A stretch of 64,000 nucleotides of DNA from JAFAYN01 sp963733105 (GCA_963733105.1 CAVTCB010000007.1:124001-188000); one strand, 5' to 3'; shown: positions 53,684-62,466, numbered from the stretch's first letter. Notes: generated from the sequence alone by a model not told the origin. A program made the numbers and translations.

Positions 53684-55197
53684 GCGCGCCCCTCTTCCCC
53701 GCCTTCCCCGACCCGGTCCGCTTCCAGGCGCGGCTCCACCCGGACCGCACGGCGCTGGTGGACCGCTCCCGCGGCGTGCGGCGCAGCTACGCGGAGCTGG
53801 ACCGGGAGGCCGACCGCTGGACGGCGGTCCTGCGCGAGGCGGGGGTCCGCCGCGGCGACGTGGTGGCGGTGCTCTCCGGGAACCGCGCCGAGGTGGTGGA
53901 GGCGTTCCTCGCCTGCGGGCGGATGGGCGCGACGCTCCTCCCCCTCAACTGGCGCCTCTCGGCCCGCGAGCTCTGCGGCGTCCTGGAGGACGCCCGGCCG
54001 GCGGCGCTGTTCGGGGAGCGCCGGTTCGCGGCGCTCGCGGACGAGGCGGTGGAGGGGTGCTCGCCGGAGGTGGTCCTGGGGCTGGTGGACTGGGACGACG
54101 TGCTCCACCTGCGCCCCTTCCCGGGCCGCGCGCGCCCGGAAGAGCCCGTCTCTCCCGAGGACCCGGCGCTCCTCCTCTACACCTCCGGGAGCACGGGCAG
54201 GCCCAAGGGCGCCCTCCTCCCGCACCGGCAGCTCCTCTGGAACGCGGTCGCCACGGCGGTCGCGTGGGAGCTGGGGCCGGAGGACGTGGCTCCCGTCTCC
54301 ACCCCCTTCTTCCACACCGGGGGGTGGAACGTCTTCGCCCTCCCGCTCTGGCACCGGGGGGGAACGGTGGTGCTCCTGGACGGCTTCGACCCGGAGGGGT
54401 TCCTGGACGCCATGGAGGAGGAGGGGTGCACGGTGGCGCTCACCGTCCCCACGCAGCTCCTGATGCTGGCGGAGAGCCCGCGCTGGGGGCGTCCGCTCCC
54501 GGCGCTCCGCTTCCTCGTCTCCGGGGGCGCCCCCTGCCCCGCCTCTCTGGCGGAGCGCGTGCGCGGGGCGGGGTACCGCTTCCGCGAGGGGTACGGGCTC
54601 ACCGAGTGCGGCCCCAACTGCTTCGCCGTCTCCGACGAGGAGGCGCGGCGGAAGCCGGGGTGCGTGGGGCGCCCGGTCCCCTTCCTGGAGATGCGCCTGG
54701 AGACGGCGGACGGGCGCGAGGCCGCGCCCGGGGAGCCGGGGGAGCTGCTGCTGCGCGGGCCGCAGCTGTTCGCGGGGTACCTTCGCGCGCCGGAGCGCAC
54801 GGCGGAGGTGCTGTCGGCGGACGGGTGGCTCCGGACCGGCGACCTGGCCGTGCGCGACGAGGAAGGGGCGTACCGGATCTGCGGGCGGCGCAAGGAGATG
54901 TACATCTCCGGCGGGGAGAACGTCTTCCCCGGGGAGGTGGAGGCGGCGCTGGCGGAGTGCCCGGGGGTGGCGGAGGCGGTGGTGGTGGGGGTGGCCGACG
55001 CGAAGTGGGGGGAGGTGGGGCGCGCCTACGTGGTGCGCCGCGCGGGGACCGCTCTCTCGGAGGACGAGGTGGTGGCGCACGCGCGCGCCCGGCTGGCCGG
55101 GTACAAGGTCCCCCGCTCGGTGGTGTTCCTGGAGGAGGTCCCGCGCCTGGGGTCGGGGAAGCCCGACCGCCGCGCCCTGGCGGAGAGCGCCCCGTGA
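53680..55197 (+). CDS. AMP-dependent acyl-CoA synthetase
   Basis: The 505-residue ANL enzyme shows LLLYTSGSTGRPKGALLPH (A3), STPFFHTGGWNVF (A4), EGYGLTECGPNCFA (A5), GWLRTGDLAVRDEEGAYRICGRRKEM (A7-A8), ISGGENVFPGEVE and the C-terminal Lys in LGSGKPDRRAL (A10). It resembles medium/long-chain or aromatic acyl-CoA synthetases. GTG 53680 overlaps the esterase stop (GTGA) and has GGAGGAG upstream, so the two are translationally coupled: the esterase would release an acid that this enzyme activates (inference). Confidence 0.92.
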   Translation: MSAPLFPAFPDPVRFQARLHPDRTALVDRSRGVRRSYAELDREADRWTAVLREAGVRRGDVVAVLSGNRAEVVEAFLACGRMGATLLPLNWRLSARELCGVLEDARPAALFGERRFAALADEAVEGCSPEVVLGLVDWDDVLHLRPFPGRARPEEPVSPEDPALLLYTSGSTGRPKGALLPHRQLLWNAVATAVAWELGPEDVAPVSTPFFHTGGWNVFALPLWHRGGTVVLLDGFDPEGFLDAMEEEGCTVALTVPTQLLMLAESPRWGRPLPALRFLVSGGAPCPASLAERVRGAGYRFREGYGLTECGPNCFAVSDEEARRKPGCVGRPVPFLEMRLETADGREAAPGEPGELLLRGPQLFAGYLRAPERTAEVLSADGWLRTGDLAVRDEEGAYRICGRRKEMYISGGENVFPGEVEAALAECPGVAEAVVVGVADAKWGEVGRAYVVRRAGTALSEDEVVAHARARLAGYKVPRSVVFLEEVPRLGSGKPDRRALAESAP

Positions 55198-55763
55198 CTC
55201 CCGTCGAGGCGCAGCAGGCGAAGGGGTCGGCGATCCTCTCCACGCTGGACTTCCTGGGCGCGGAGGCCGGGGCGGAGGTCCGCGAGCGCGTGCTGGCGAG
55301 CCTCCCGGCGGGGGACCGCGGCCGGATCGAGGCGGTCTCCGCCACGGAGGAGGTGCCGATGGCGCTGATCCTGGGGCTCTGGCGCGCGGCGGACCGCGTG
55401 CTGGCGGGGACGGACCCGGGGTGGGCGGAGCGCGCGGGGGCGCGCTCCATCGAGTCGCGCGGGGTGCAGCTCTACGGCGGCATCCTGCGCAAGGCGTCGC
55501 CCACGGAGTTCCTGACGCAGCGGGTCTCCCTCTTCCAGCTCTTCTACCGCCCCGGGAACATGGAGGTGGTGGAGGAGGAGCCGGGGCGGGCGGTGCTCCG
55601 CCTGGTGGGGTTCGACCCCGGCGACACGCTCTTCTGCCGCCGGCAGACGGGGGGTCTCCTCCGCTCCGTGGAGCTGGCCGGCGGCACGGGCGCCGCCGTG
55701 CGCCACGTCCGCTGCGCCGCGGAAGGGGACGCCTTCTGCGAGTGGGAGCTGCGCTGGAGCTGA
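55194..55763 (+). CDS. V4R/DUF2378-like putative sensor domain protein
   Basis: The 189-residue protein starts at GTG 55194, overlapping the synthetase stop by 4 nt. It has SAILSTLDFLGAEAGAEVRERVLASLP, a central FLTQRVSLFQLFYRPGNMEVVEEEPGRAVLRLVGF, and a C-terminal CAAEGDAFCEWELRW with a Cys-x6-Cys pattern. This resembles the Myxococcus-type DUF2378 and V4R/heme-NO-binding-like folds, which bind small hydrophobic ligands. The identification is tentative. It is the last gene of the acyl cluster. Confidence 0.6.
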   Translation: MTPVEAQQAKGSAILSTLDFLGAEAGAEVRERVLASLPAGDRGRIEAVSATEEVPMALILGLWRAADRVLAGTDPGWAERAGARSIESRGVQLYGGILRKASPTEFLTQRVSLFQLFYRPGNMEVVEEEPGRAVLRLVGFDPGDTLFCRRQTGGLLRSVELAGGTGAAVRHVRCAAEGDAFCEWELRWS

Positions 55764-55824
55764 GGGGCGGGACGCCTTAGATTCCGGCCGTGCTTCGCAT
55801 TCACCCGAACTGGAGTCGGTGCGC

Positions 55825-56007
55825 ATGGCAGGCATCAAGGAAGAGGCTCGTCGTCTGCTGGATCGCCTCCCCGACGACCTCCCGTGGGACGACCTCATGC
55901 ACGAGATCTACGTCCGCAAGGCCATCGAATCGGGACTCTCCGACAGCGAGGCCGGGCGCACGACTCCGGTGGAAGACGTGCGGGCGCGCTTCGGTCTCCA
56001 GCCGTGA
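55825..56007 (+). CDS. Small antitoxin (RelB/ParD-like) of a ParE pair
   Basis: The 60-residue protein MAGIKEEARRLLDRLPDDLPWDDLMHEIYVRKAIESGLSD is helical, with a degenerate C-terminal TTPVEDVRARFGLQP, the profile of small antitoxins that precede ParE/RelE toxins. Its stop overlaps the toxin GTG by 4 nt. The toxin is truncated, so this antitoxin may be a remnant or may act in trans. Confidence 0.75.
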   Translation: MAGIKEEARRLLDRLPDDLPWDDLMHEIYVRKAIESGLSDSEAGRTTPVEDVRARFGLQP

Positions 56008-56174
56008 AGGTGCTCTGGACCGAGACGGCGCTCCGGCACCTCTCGGCCATCCACGAATACATCGCCCAGGACTCCCCCACCTACGCCCGCGGCGTGGTCG
56101 ACGGCCTCACGTCGCGCTCCAGGCAGATCAGCAGGTTTCCACTCTCCGGACGGAAGTATAAAGTGGGGCAGTAG
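56004..56174 (+). pseudogene. ParE/RelE-type toxin, truncated by an inserted segment
   Basis: From GTG 56004: VKVLWTETALRHLSAIHEYI and LTSRSRQISRFPLSGRK match the N-terminal half of ParE toxins, which are normally about 95 residues. After SGRK the frame reads YKVGQ and stops. The C-terminal strand-rich part that carries the toxic surface is missing. A second copy of its last 66 bp lies at 59358-59423, where the next codons give VPEY, the expected ParE continuation, before that copy also diverges. Confidence 0.8.
56091..56156 (+). repeat. 66-bp direct repeat, left copy (3' end of truncated parE)
   Basis: It is 63/66 identical to 59358-59423. The two copies flank the 3.2-kb PadR/permease cassette. 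Confidence 0.9.
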
Positions 56175-56254
56175 AGCATCGAGGCCGTGGGCCTGAGTCG
56201 CGGGCCCACCGGCCGCTGATTCCCCAGCACGCACGCCTCGGTTCACACTGGTAT

Positions 56255-56299
56255 TGACTTTCGATACGACGAAGCGTATTCGTATCGGAATTCGATACT
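56255..56299 (+). promoter_or_regulatory. Promoter and operator of the PadR/permease cassette
   Basis: TTGACT (56255-56260), 17 bp, TATTCG (56278-56283). An inverted repeat CGATACGA-N10-TCGTATCG (56263-56288) covers the spacer and -10, and a third TCGATAC half-site lies at 56293-56299. This is the expected site for PadR autorepression. Confidence 0.7.
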
Positions 56300-56315
56300 A
56301 CTCTCCGAAAGCCAA

Positions 56316-56651
56316 ATGCCACCGCACGCATCCAGCGACATCCTTCGAGGTACGCTCGACCTCCTGATCCTGAAGGCTCTTTCGTTGGAGCCCATGCACG
56401 GGTGGTCGATCGCACAGCGGCTGGAGCAGCTCTCCGGCGACGCGCTACGCGTGGGAGCGGGATCACTCTACCCCGCGCTCCAGCGCCTGGAAGAGCGTGG
56501 GCTGCTGGTGAGTGAATGGGGCGTTACCGATGAGAACCGCCGGGCCAAGTACTACAAGCTGACCGCGGCGGGCCGCAGCGCACTCGGAGAGGAGTCGCGG
56601 AGCTGGCAGGAGTACGTGCGGATGATGGACACCATCCTGCGCACCACCTGA
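56316..56651 (+). CDS. PadR-family transcriptional regulator
   Basis: The 111-residue protein has the PadR winged helix: DILRGTLDLLILKALSLEPMHGWSIAQRLEQLSG, VGAGSLYPALQRLEERGLLVSEW and NRRAKYYKLTAAGRSAL. PadR repressors respond to small molecules or membrane stress. The gene is 15 nt upstream of an FtsX-like permease, the standard acidobacterial/gemmatimonadal pair, and probably represses the whole cassette through the dyad at 56263-56288. Confidence 0.92.
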   Translation: MPPHASSDILRGTLDLLILKALSLEPMHGWSIAQRLEQLSGDALRVGAGSLYPALQRLEERGLLVSEWGVTDENRRAKYYKLTAAGRSALGEESRSWQEYVRMMDTILRTT

Positions 56652-56666
56652 TTGGGAGAGGGCTAC

Positions 56667-59342
56667 ATGGAGTGGATGACGCGATGGCGGAAGCGGCTGC
56701 GTGTGCTCCTCCGCCGGGAAGAGGTGGAGCGCGAGCTGGAGGAGGAGTTCGCCTTCCATCTCGAGATGGAGACGCGGACGAACCTCCGCGCCGGAATGAC
56801 CCCGGAAGCCGCGAGGCGGCAGGCGGTGCTGACCTTCGGCGGACGCGAGCGGTTCCGGGAAGAGGTGCGCGACGCGCGCTGGTTCGCGCCGGTGATCGGG
56901 CTGACGCTCGACGTAAAGCTCGCCCTGCGCATGCTGGCGAAGCACCCGGCGCTCTCCGTGACCAGCGCGCTCGGGATGGCCGTCGGCGTTGCCATCGCGA
57001 CGGGCTTCTTCAGCTTCATGGCGTTCTACTACTCGGCCCCGCCGCTCGACGAGGGTGACCGGATCGTCGCGCTCGACTACCTCGATCTGGGGAACGAGGA
57101 CTGCTTCTGCACGACCCGCTTCGACCTGGACGCCTGGAGGGGGAGCCAGCGGTCCGTCCGGCAGCTGTCCGCCTTCCGCGACTCCGATCGCTACCTGCGC
57201 GTTCCGGTCGGGACGGCGGGTGAAGTACGAGTGGCGGAGATGACCGCGTCGGGATTCGACGTGGCGCGGGTGCCGCCGCTCCTCGGCCGTCCGCTCCTCG
57301 AGTCGGATGAGGCGGAGGGAGCACCGGCCGTGCTGGTGATCGGGCACGAGGAGTGGCGGCGGAACTTCGGCGCCGACCGGGACGTCGTGGGACGCGAGGT
57401 GCGCCTCGACGGTACCCCGTACACCGTGGTGGGTGTGATGCCCGATGGCTTCCGCTTTCCGTACAACCACGGCTACTGGACCGCGCTCCGGAGCGCGCCT
57501 GCGCTCCTCGGCCCGGGCGAGGGCCCACGCGTGGCGATCTTCGGACGGCTGGCCCCAGGGGTTACGGGAGCGGCGGCCGAAGCCGAGCTGCGAATCGTGC
57601 GCGCGCGGCTCGCGCGCGAGCTCCCCGCGAGATATACCACCTTACGCCCGATCGTCAGCCCGTACGTCCGCGTCATGCTCGACGTGCACCAGTACCCGGC
57701 GTGGATCGTCTGGACGATGCAGCTCTTCGCGGCTCTCATTCTGGCCGCGGTCGCGGTCACCGTCGCGTCACTGGTCTACGCACGGACGGCATCTCGCCAG
57801 GCCGAGATCGCGGTCCGCACGGCGCTGGGCGCGAGCCGCCGGCGCATCATCACGCAACTCTTCGCGGAGGCGCTCGCGCTCTCCTCGCTTGCAGCGGTGA
57901 TCGGGCTACTGATCGCGAACGCCGTGTTCCGGCAGGTCGTCGCCCTCAATCCGGGAAGCTTACCGTACTGGATCGAAGGCGGCCTCCCGGCGTCCACGGT
58001 CGCGTACGCCATGGGCCTCGCCGCGCTCGCGGCCTTCATCGTCGGCATCGTCCCCGCGCTGGCCGCCACCGGGCAGCGGCTGCAGTCCACGCTCCGGCAG
58101 ATGGGCGGCGCCACCGGGATGCAGCTGGGGAGCACCTGGACGACGCTCATCGTGGTGCAGGTCGGGGTCGCGGTGGCCGTGCTCCCGCCCGTGGTCGGGA
58201 TCGCCTGGAACGGCTACTGGGCGTCGCGCACCGAGCCCACCTTCCCGGTCGAGGAGATGCTCGCCTTCCGGCTCGAGCGCGAGGCAGCTCCGGGCCGGGA
58301 GGCGCTGGCCGCTCCGTCCGTGGAGCAGGCGGGCGAGTCCTTCGCCGAAGCCCAGGCCGAGCTGATCCGACGGATCGCCGCGGAGCCGGGCGTGCTCGGC
58401 GTGACGTACGCCTCGGCGCCCCCGAACTCCGGCCAGAGCGTACGCATCGAGGTGGAGGACGGGGTGACGACGACGAACGCGGCACGTGTCGTCGCGCTCT
58501 CCTCCGGTGTCGCGACCAACTACTTCGATGTGCTTGGCGCTCAGCTGCTGGCGGGGCGGCCGTTCGGGTCCGGCGACGCGCCCGATGGCGCGGTCGCCGT
58601 CGTGAGCCGCTCCTTCGTCCGTCGCTTCCTCGGGGACGGAGTCGCCCTCGGCCGCCGGGTGCGCAGCACGGCGATGGCCGTGGGCGACTCCGTCCCGCCA
58701 GGCCCCTGGCTCGAGATCGTCGGGGTGGTGGACGATCTCTACGACGAGAGCGGCGAGCCGGAGCTCCAGAGGCCGGCCATCTATCTCCCGACGGCGCTGG
58801 GGGCGGCGCCGGTGACCGTCGCCATCCGCACGCGGGGGATCGACCCCGACGCCCTCGTCCCGCGGCTGTGGGAGCTCGCCGGAGAGGTAGCACCGGGGCG
58901 CCCGATGACCGTCGCCGGCCCGGTCGAGCTTCGCGGCGGCGACACCAGTCGCGCGGTTCGATTCTCCGTCATCCTGGTCGGCCTCGTGACGCTGAGCGTG
59001 CTCCTTCTCTCCGCGGTAGGGATCTCGGCGATGATGTCGTTCGCCGTCACCCGCCGGTATCGGGAGATCGGGATCCGGTCCGCGCTCGGGGCTTCGCGGC
59101 GCCAGGTGTTGCAGACGATCTTCTCGCGCGCCGCGCTTCAGCTCTCGCTCGGGCTCGCCGTGGGGGTCGTCCTCGTCACGATGATAGAGCGACTCAGCGG
59201 CGATGAGATGATGCGCGGCCAGCACCACGTGCTCGTGCCCATGGTCGCGGCGCTCGTGATCGCCGCCGGGCTGATCGCAACGGCCGGCCCTGCGCGCCAG
59301 GCGCTCCGGGTCCACCCCATGGAGGCGCTTCGACAGGAGTGA
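56667..59342 (+). CDS. FtsX-like ABC transporter permease with PadR-linked N-terminal domain
   Basis: The 891-residue protein begins with the helical permease-prefix domain (RKRLRVLLRREEVERELEEEFAFHLEME, TPEAARRQAVLTFGG), then a first membrane helix at about 100-120, a MacB-type periplasmic domain, three helices at about 350-470 (FtsX core, EIAVRTALGASRRRII), a second periplasmic domain, and a final FtsX core (YREIGIRSALGASRRQVLQTI to HPMEALRQE). No ATPase gene is adjacent. Such permeases are thought to act in export or mechanotransmission with a partner ATPase encoded elsewhere. ATG 56667 has GAGAGGG upstream. Confidence 0.92.
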   Translation: MEWMTRWRKRLRVLLRREEVERELEEEFAFHLEMETRTNLRAGMTPEAARRQAVLTFGGRERFREEVRDARWFAPVIGLTLDVKLALRMLAKHPALSVTSALGMAVGVAIATGFFSFMAFYYSAPPLDEGDRIVALDYLDLGNEDCFCTTRFDLDAWRGSQRSVRQLSAFRDSDRYLRVPVGTAGEVRVAEMTASGFDVARVPPLLGRPLLESDEAEGAPAVLVIGHEEWRRNFGADRDVVGREVRLDGTPYTVVGVMPDGFRFPYNHGYWTALRSAPALLGPGEGPRVAIFGRLAPGVTGAAAEAELRIVRARLARELPARYTTLRPIVSPYVRVMLDVHQYPAWIVWTMQLFAALILAAVAVTVASLVYARTASRQAEIAVRTALGASRRRIITQLFAEALALSSLAAVIGLLIANAVFRQVVALNPGSLPYWIEGGLPASTVAYAMGLAALAAFIVGIVPALAATGQRLQSTLRQMGGATGMQLGSTWTTLIVVQVGVAVAVLPPVVGIAWNGYWASRTEPTFPVEEMLAFRLEREAAPGREALAAPSVEQAGESFAEAQAELIRRIAAEPGVLGVTYASAPPNSGQSVRIEVEDGVTTTNAARVVALSSGVATNYFDVLGAQLLAGRPFGSGDAPDGAVAVVSRSFVRRFLGDGVALGRRVRSTAMAVGDSVPPGPWLEIVGVVDDLYDESGEPELQRPAIYLPTALGAAPVTVAIRTRGIDPDALVPRLWELAGEVAPGRPMTVAGPVELRGGDTSRAVRFSVILVGLVTLSVLLLSAVGISAMMSFAVTRRYREIGIRSALGASRRQVLQTIFSRAALQLSLGLAVGVVLVTMIERLSGDEMMRGQHHVLVPMVAALVIAAGLIATAGPARQALRVHPMEALRQE

Positions 59343-59357
59343 TCAGGTAAGTCTCAC

Positions 59358-59423
59358 GGCGTGGTCGACCACCTCACGTCGCGCTCCAGGCAGATCAGCA
59401 GGTCTCCACTCTCCGGACGGAAG
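59358..59423 (+). repeat. 66-bp direct repeat, right copy (parE fragment)
   Basis: It matches 56091-56156 at 63 of 66 positions and starts 16 nt after the permease stop. It reads VVDHLTSRSRQISRSPLSGRK, then VPEY, and is not a functional gene. Confidence 0.9.
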
Positions 59424-59436
59424 GTCCCCGAGTACG

Positions 59437-59694
59437 TCAGGGCTGCTCCGACGCGGGACGCCGCGCCGCGTCCTCCTGATCGTACGCCGCGCCGACGACC
59501 CGGATTCCCGGCAGGAGGCAGGGCTGCTCGATGCTCCCGCAGGGCTCGCCCGCACGCCCGGCCGTCTGCGCTACCGTCTGCTCCGAGGCAGTCAGCGGCG
59601 TGGCGCGGGTGCCGAGGTCGTGACCGCACGCGGAGAGCGAACAGGCGAGAAGGAGGAAGCTCATCGAGCGGCGCGTCGTCAGTCGAACGGACAT
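59437..59694 (-). CDS. Small predicted lipoprotein
   Basis: The 85-residue protein has a basic start (VRLTTRRS), hydrophobic core and lipobox (LLLACSLSAC, Cys about 20), followed by a short mature region with two more Cys in PCGSIEQPC. The ATG at 59694 has GGGAG 8 nt upstream. I do not recognise a family; short lipoproteins with a Cys pair are common orphan secreted proteins. Upstream, 59695-59945 is 251 bp with no further gene seen; it must carry promoters for this gene and the divergent PIN gene. Confidence 0.6.
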   Translation of the reverse strand: MSVRLTTRRSMSFLLLACSLSACGHDLGTRATPLTASEQTVAQTAGRAGEPCGSIEQPCLLPGIRVVGAAYDQEDAARRPASEQP

Positions 59695-59945
59695 GGTGCA
59701 ACTCCCTTGGTGCCGGGTTTCGAGGCGAGGCGATGCTGCCCGCAGCGGCGTACACATCCCGCGTCTCGCACGCCGTTCTAAAGCGACGTCCGTGCCCGAT
59801 CGAGTGATTTTGCAAACTACTACAGGGCAATTCCTTACGCGTTAGGAGCATGGAGCGTGAGAGGTAATCGGCGTCCAGTTCCGGGATTGCCCTTCCCGGA
59901 AGCGAACACCGAAAGGCGACCGGAGCTTCCTGGGAGCGGAGGAGC

Positions 59946-60416
59946 ATGGCATACGTCTATCTCGAGACAACGATCTTCAGTTACCTGGCCGCACGACCCA
60001 GCCGGGACCTGATCACGGCGGCCAACCAGCAACTCACGCATGAGTGGTGGGAGCGCCGCCGCAGCGACTTCAGCCTGTGTGTTTCCGAGGCGGTGCTGCG
60101 TGAAGCGCGGGCCGGAGACCCGCAGGTCGCGGCCAAACGTGACGAGCTCGCGGCTGGCCTGCCGCTACTCGTCATAACCGAGGAGGCGATCGCGCTGGCC
60201 GAAGCACTCGTGCGTCAGGGACCACTGCCGCCCAAGGCCGCCACGGATGCGATCCACATCGCCGTTGCCGCGGTCCACGCCGTGGAATACCTTTTGACGT
60301 GGAACTGTAAGCACATCGCCAATGCAGAGATGAACCCTCTGGTGCGCGCGGTGTGCGAGCGTCTCGGGCATCCGATGCCGGTGATCTGCACGCCCGCCGA
60401 ACTCATGGGGGAATGA
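59946..60416 (+). CDS. PIN-domain protein (VapC-like toxin)
   Basis: The 156-residue protein starts MAYVYLETTIFSYLAARPSR, the variant PIN subgroup with Glu in place of the first Asp. It continues with LCVSEAVLREA, PPKAATDAIHIAVAAVHAVEYLLTWNCKHIAN and TPAELMGE, providing the other acidic residues and Asn. GGAGGAG precedes the ATG. The small gene starting 3 nt after its stop is the likely antitoxin, in a toxin-first order. Confidence 0.85.
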   Translation: MAYVYLETTIFSYLAARPSRDLITAANQQLTHEWWERRRSDFSLCVSEAVLREARAGDPQVAAKRDELAAGLPLLVITEEAIALAEALVRQGPLPPKAATDAIHIAVAAVHAVEYLLTWNCKHIANAEMNPLVRAVCERLGHPMPVICTPAELMGE

Positions 60417-60419
60417 GAC

Positions 60420-60599
60420 ATGTGGACAGACCCTATTGTCGAAGAGGTCCGCCGCGAGCGCGAAGCCCATGCAGAACAGCTCGGCTTCGACGTGGAAGCG
60501 ATCTGCCGTGACCTGCAGCGGTTGCAGGAGCAGGAGAGCGGCCGAAGCGTCATCCTCCCGCCGCAGGTGACACAGCAGAAACCCTCCTCTGCAGCGTAG
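60420..60599 (+). CDS. Small partner (probable antitoxin) of the PIN protein
   Basis: The 59-residue protein starts MWTDPIVEEVRREREAHAEQ, then LGFDVEAICRDLQRLQEQ and a Pro-rich, basic tail. This helical pattern is common directly downstream of ETTIFSYL-type PIN genes. The spacing to the PIN stop is 3 nt. It contains a C-terminal flexible segment that could wrap the toxin. The antitoxin role is inferred from arrangement. Confidence 0.7.
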   Translation: MWTDPIVEEVRREREAHAEQLGFDVEAICRDLQRLQEQESGRSVILPPQVTQQKPSSAA

Positions 60600-60688
60600 C
60601 TGCGTCTTCGTTCCGCGAACCTGACCTCGATCCGGCCTGACCGCTGGCCGGTGTCGCGCCGGACGTCCCCACAGTCCACCCCGCCCCG

Positions 60689-61483
60689 ATGGACCCTCAA
60701 AGCCAGGCCCCGACCGCGACCGATCACGTAACGGGCACCGAGCAGCCGAAGATGTACACGGACCTCGCCCCGTGGTGGCCGCTCCTCTCGTCGCCCGAGG
60801 ACTACGTCGAGGAGGCGGCGTTCTACGAGAAGACGCTCCTGGAAGCGTCCGAGCAGCCCCCGCGGACGCTCCTGGAGATCGGGAGCGGCGGGGGGAACAA
60901 CGCGTCGCACCTGAAGGCGCGGTTCGCGATGGTCCTGTCGGACCTCTCGGACGGGATGCTGGAGGTGAGCCGCCGGCTGAACCCGGAGTGCGAGCACGTC
61001 CAGGGCGACATGCGGACCCTGCGGCTCGGCCGCGAGTTCGACTGCGTGTTCGTCCACGACGCCGTGGTCTACATGACCACCGAGGAGGACCTGCGGAAGG
61101 CCATCGAGACGGCGTGGGTGCACTGCAGGCCGGGGGGGGTCGCCCTCTTCGCCCCGGACCACGTGCGCGAGAGCTTCCGCTCCACCACCGACTGCGGCGG
61201 CTACGACGACGGCGAGGGAAGGGGCCTGCGCTACCTGGAGTGGAGCTGGGACCCCGACCCGGCGGACACCACCTGCGTCACCGACTACGCCTACCTGGTG
61301 CGCGACCGCGACGGCTCCGTCCGCGTGGTCCACGACCGGCACCACGAGGGATTGTTCTCCCGCACCGACTGGCTCCGCCTCCTCTACGAGGCGGGGTTCA
61401 GGCCGACCGCCGTCCCCTTCGACCACTCGGAGCTGGAGCCCGGCACGTACGAGGTCTTCGTCGCCCGCAAGCCGGCCGGCTGA
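60689..61483 (+). CDS. Class I SAM-dependent methyltransferase
   Basis: The 264-residue protein has motif I TLLEIGSGGGNNASHLKARF (about residues 61-80), VLSDLSDGMLEVSRRLNPECEHVQGDMRTLRLG (motifs II-III), FDCVFVHDAVVYMTTEEDL and CRPGGVALFAPDHVR. The C-terminal part (YLEWSWDPDPADTT, TYEVFVARKP) resembles small-molecule methyltransferases. No substrate is evident. The ATG at 60689 follows a short gap after the toxin-antitoxin pair. Confidence 0.85.
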   Translation: MDPQSQAPTATDHVTGTEQPKMYTDLAPWWPLLSSPEDYVEEAAFYEKTLLEASEQPPRTLLEIGSGGGNNASHLKARFAMVLSDLSDGMLEVSRRLNPECEHVQGDMRTLRLGREFDCVFVHDAVVYMTTEEDLRKAIETAWVHCRPGGVALFAPDHVRESFRSTTDCGGYDDGEGRGLRYLEWSWDPDPADTTCVTDYAYLVRDRDGSVRVVHDRHHEGLFSRTDWLRLLYEAGFRPTAVPFDHSELEPGTYEVFVARKPAG

Positions 61484-61504
61484 ACCGCTCCCAGGAACCC
61501 TCCC

Positions 61505-62451
61505 GTGCAAGCATCTTCCCTCGTCCGCCGCATCCTCCTCGCCGCCGCGCTCGCCGGCGTCTGCGCCCCCTCCGCGCTGTCGGCCCAGCGCACCGTGGTG
61601 CCGGGAACCACGGTCACCATGGAGCCGCCTCCCGGCTTCATCCCGTCCGACAAGTCCGCCGGCTTCTGGGACCCGGCCACGGGCACGTCGATCGTGGTCA
61701 TAGGAGCCATAGAGCCCGTGGACAGCGTGAAGAAGGCCGTGATGGCCAGGTGGTCCACCACGGACGGGACGGAGGTGGTCAGCTCCGAGTCCATCGTCGT
61801 GGACGGGAGGGACGCCATGCTGCTCCACGTGCGGCGACACTCCGACAGCATGACCCATTGGAGTCTCGTCCTGGGCAACCAGCGGAAGACTCACCTGATC
61901 ATGGGGATCTACCCTGCCGACCTGGCGGCCACGATGAGCGGGCCGGTGCGGCGGGCGGTTCTCTCCGTCCGCGTGATGGACGCGTCCAGGGACCCGTTCG
62001 AAGGCCTGTCCTACCGGCTCGATCCGGGTGACAGCCTGAAGCCCCTGCCACGCGCCACGGACGACCTGCTGATGCTCCGTCCGGGAGGAGTGGCGGCCCC
62101 GCCCGAGCCCGGCGGCCCGAGCTACCTGGTCTGGACGGGGACCAGCCCCGTAGGCGTGGACAGCCTGAAGCTCTACGCGGAGCTGATGGTGGTGCGGATC
62201 TCCTCGGTCGAGAACCTGCGCGACCTCCGGGGAAGCGTTCTCCGGATCGACGGGCTGGATGCGTACGAGATCGTCGCGGACGCCACCGACCGGACGAGCG
62301 GCACGCCGGTCAAGGTGTACCAGGTGATGGCACTGGAGGGAAGAAAGCTCTACCTGCTCCGGGGCCTGGTGGAAGCCGGCCGCGCCGCGGAGTACCTCCC
62401 CGAGTTCCGGCGCCTCACCGGTCCTTCCGCCGGGTGCCCGCGAAGCCCTGA
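61505..62451 (+). CDS. Exported protein of unknown function, frameshifted near its C-terminus
   Basis: From GTG 61505 (AGGAA upstream) the protein has a cleavable signal (RRILLAAALAGVCAPSALSAQ) and a mature domain with MEPPPGFIPSDKSAGFWDPATGTSIVVIG, a photosystem-II/psbP-like or DUF1795-like start, and YQVMALEGRKLYLLRGLVEAG. The open frame continues past 62451 through a strong terminator into the antisense of another gene, which cannot be coding. A one-base loss at about 62418-62422 restores FRRLTG followed by SFRRVPAKP and a stop at 62449-62451. Function unknown. Confidence 0.7.
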
Positions 62452-62466
62452 GCTGCCGCGCAGAAA

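Noticed and set aside
56004..56174. Short functional ParE variant
   Set aside because: Only the N-terminal half is present, and the last five residues are non-homologous, so toxin activity is unlikely.
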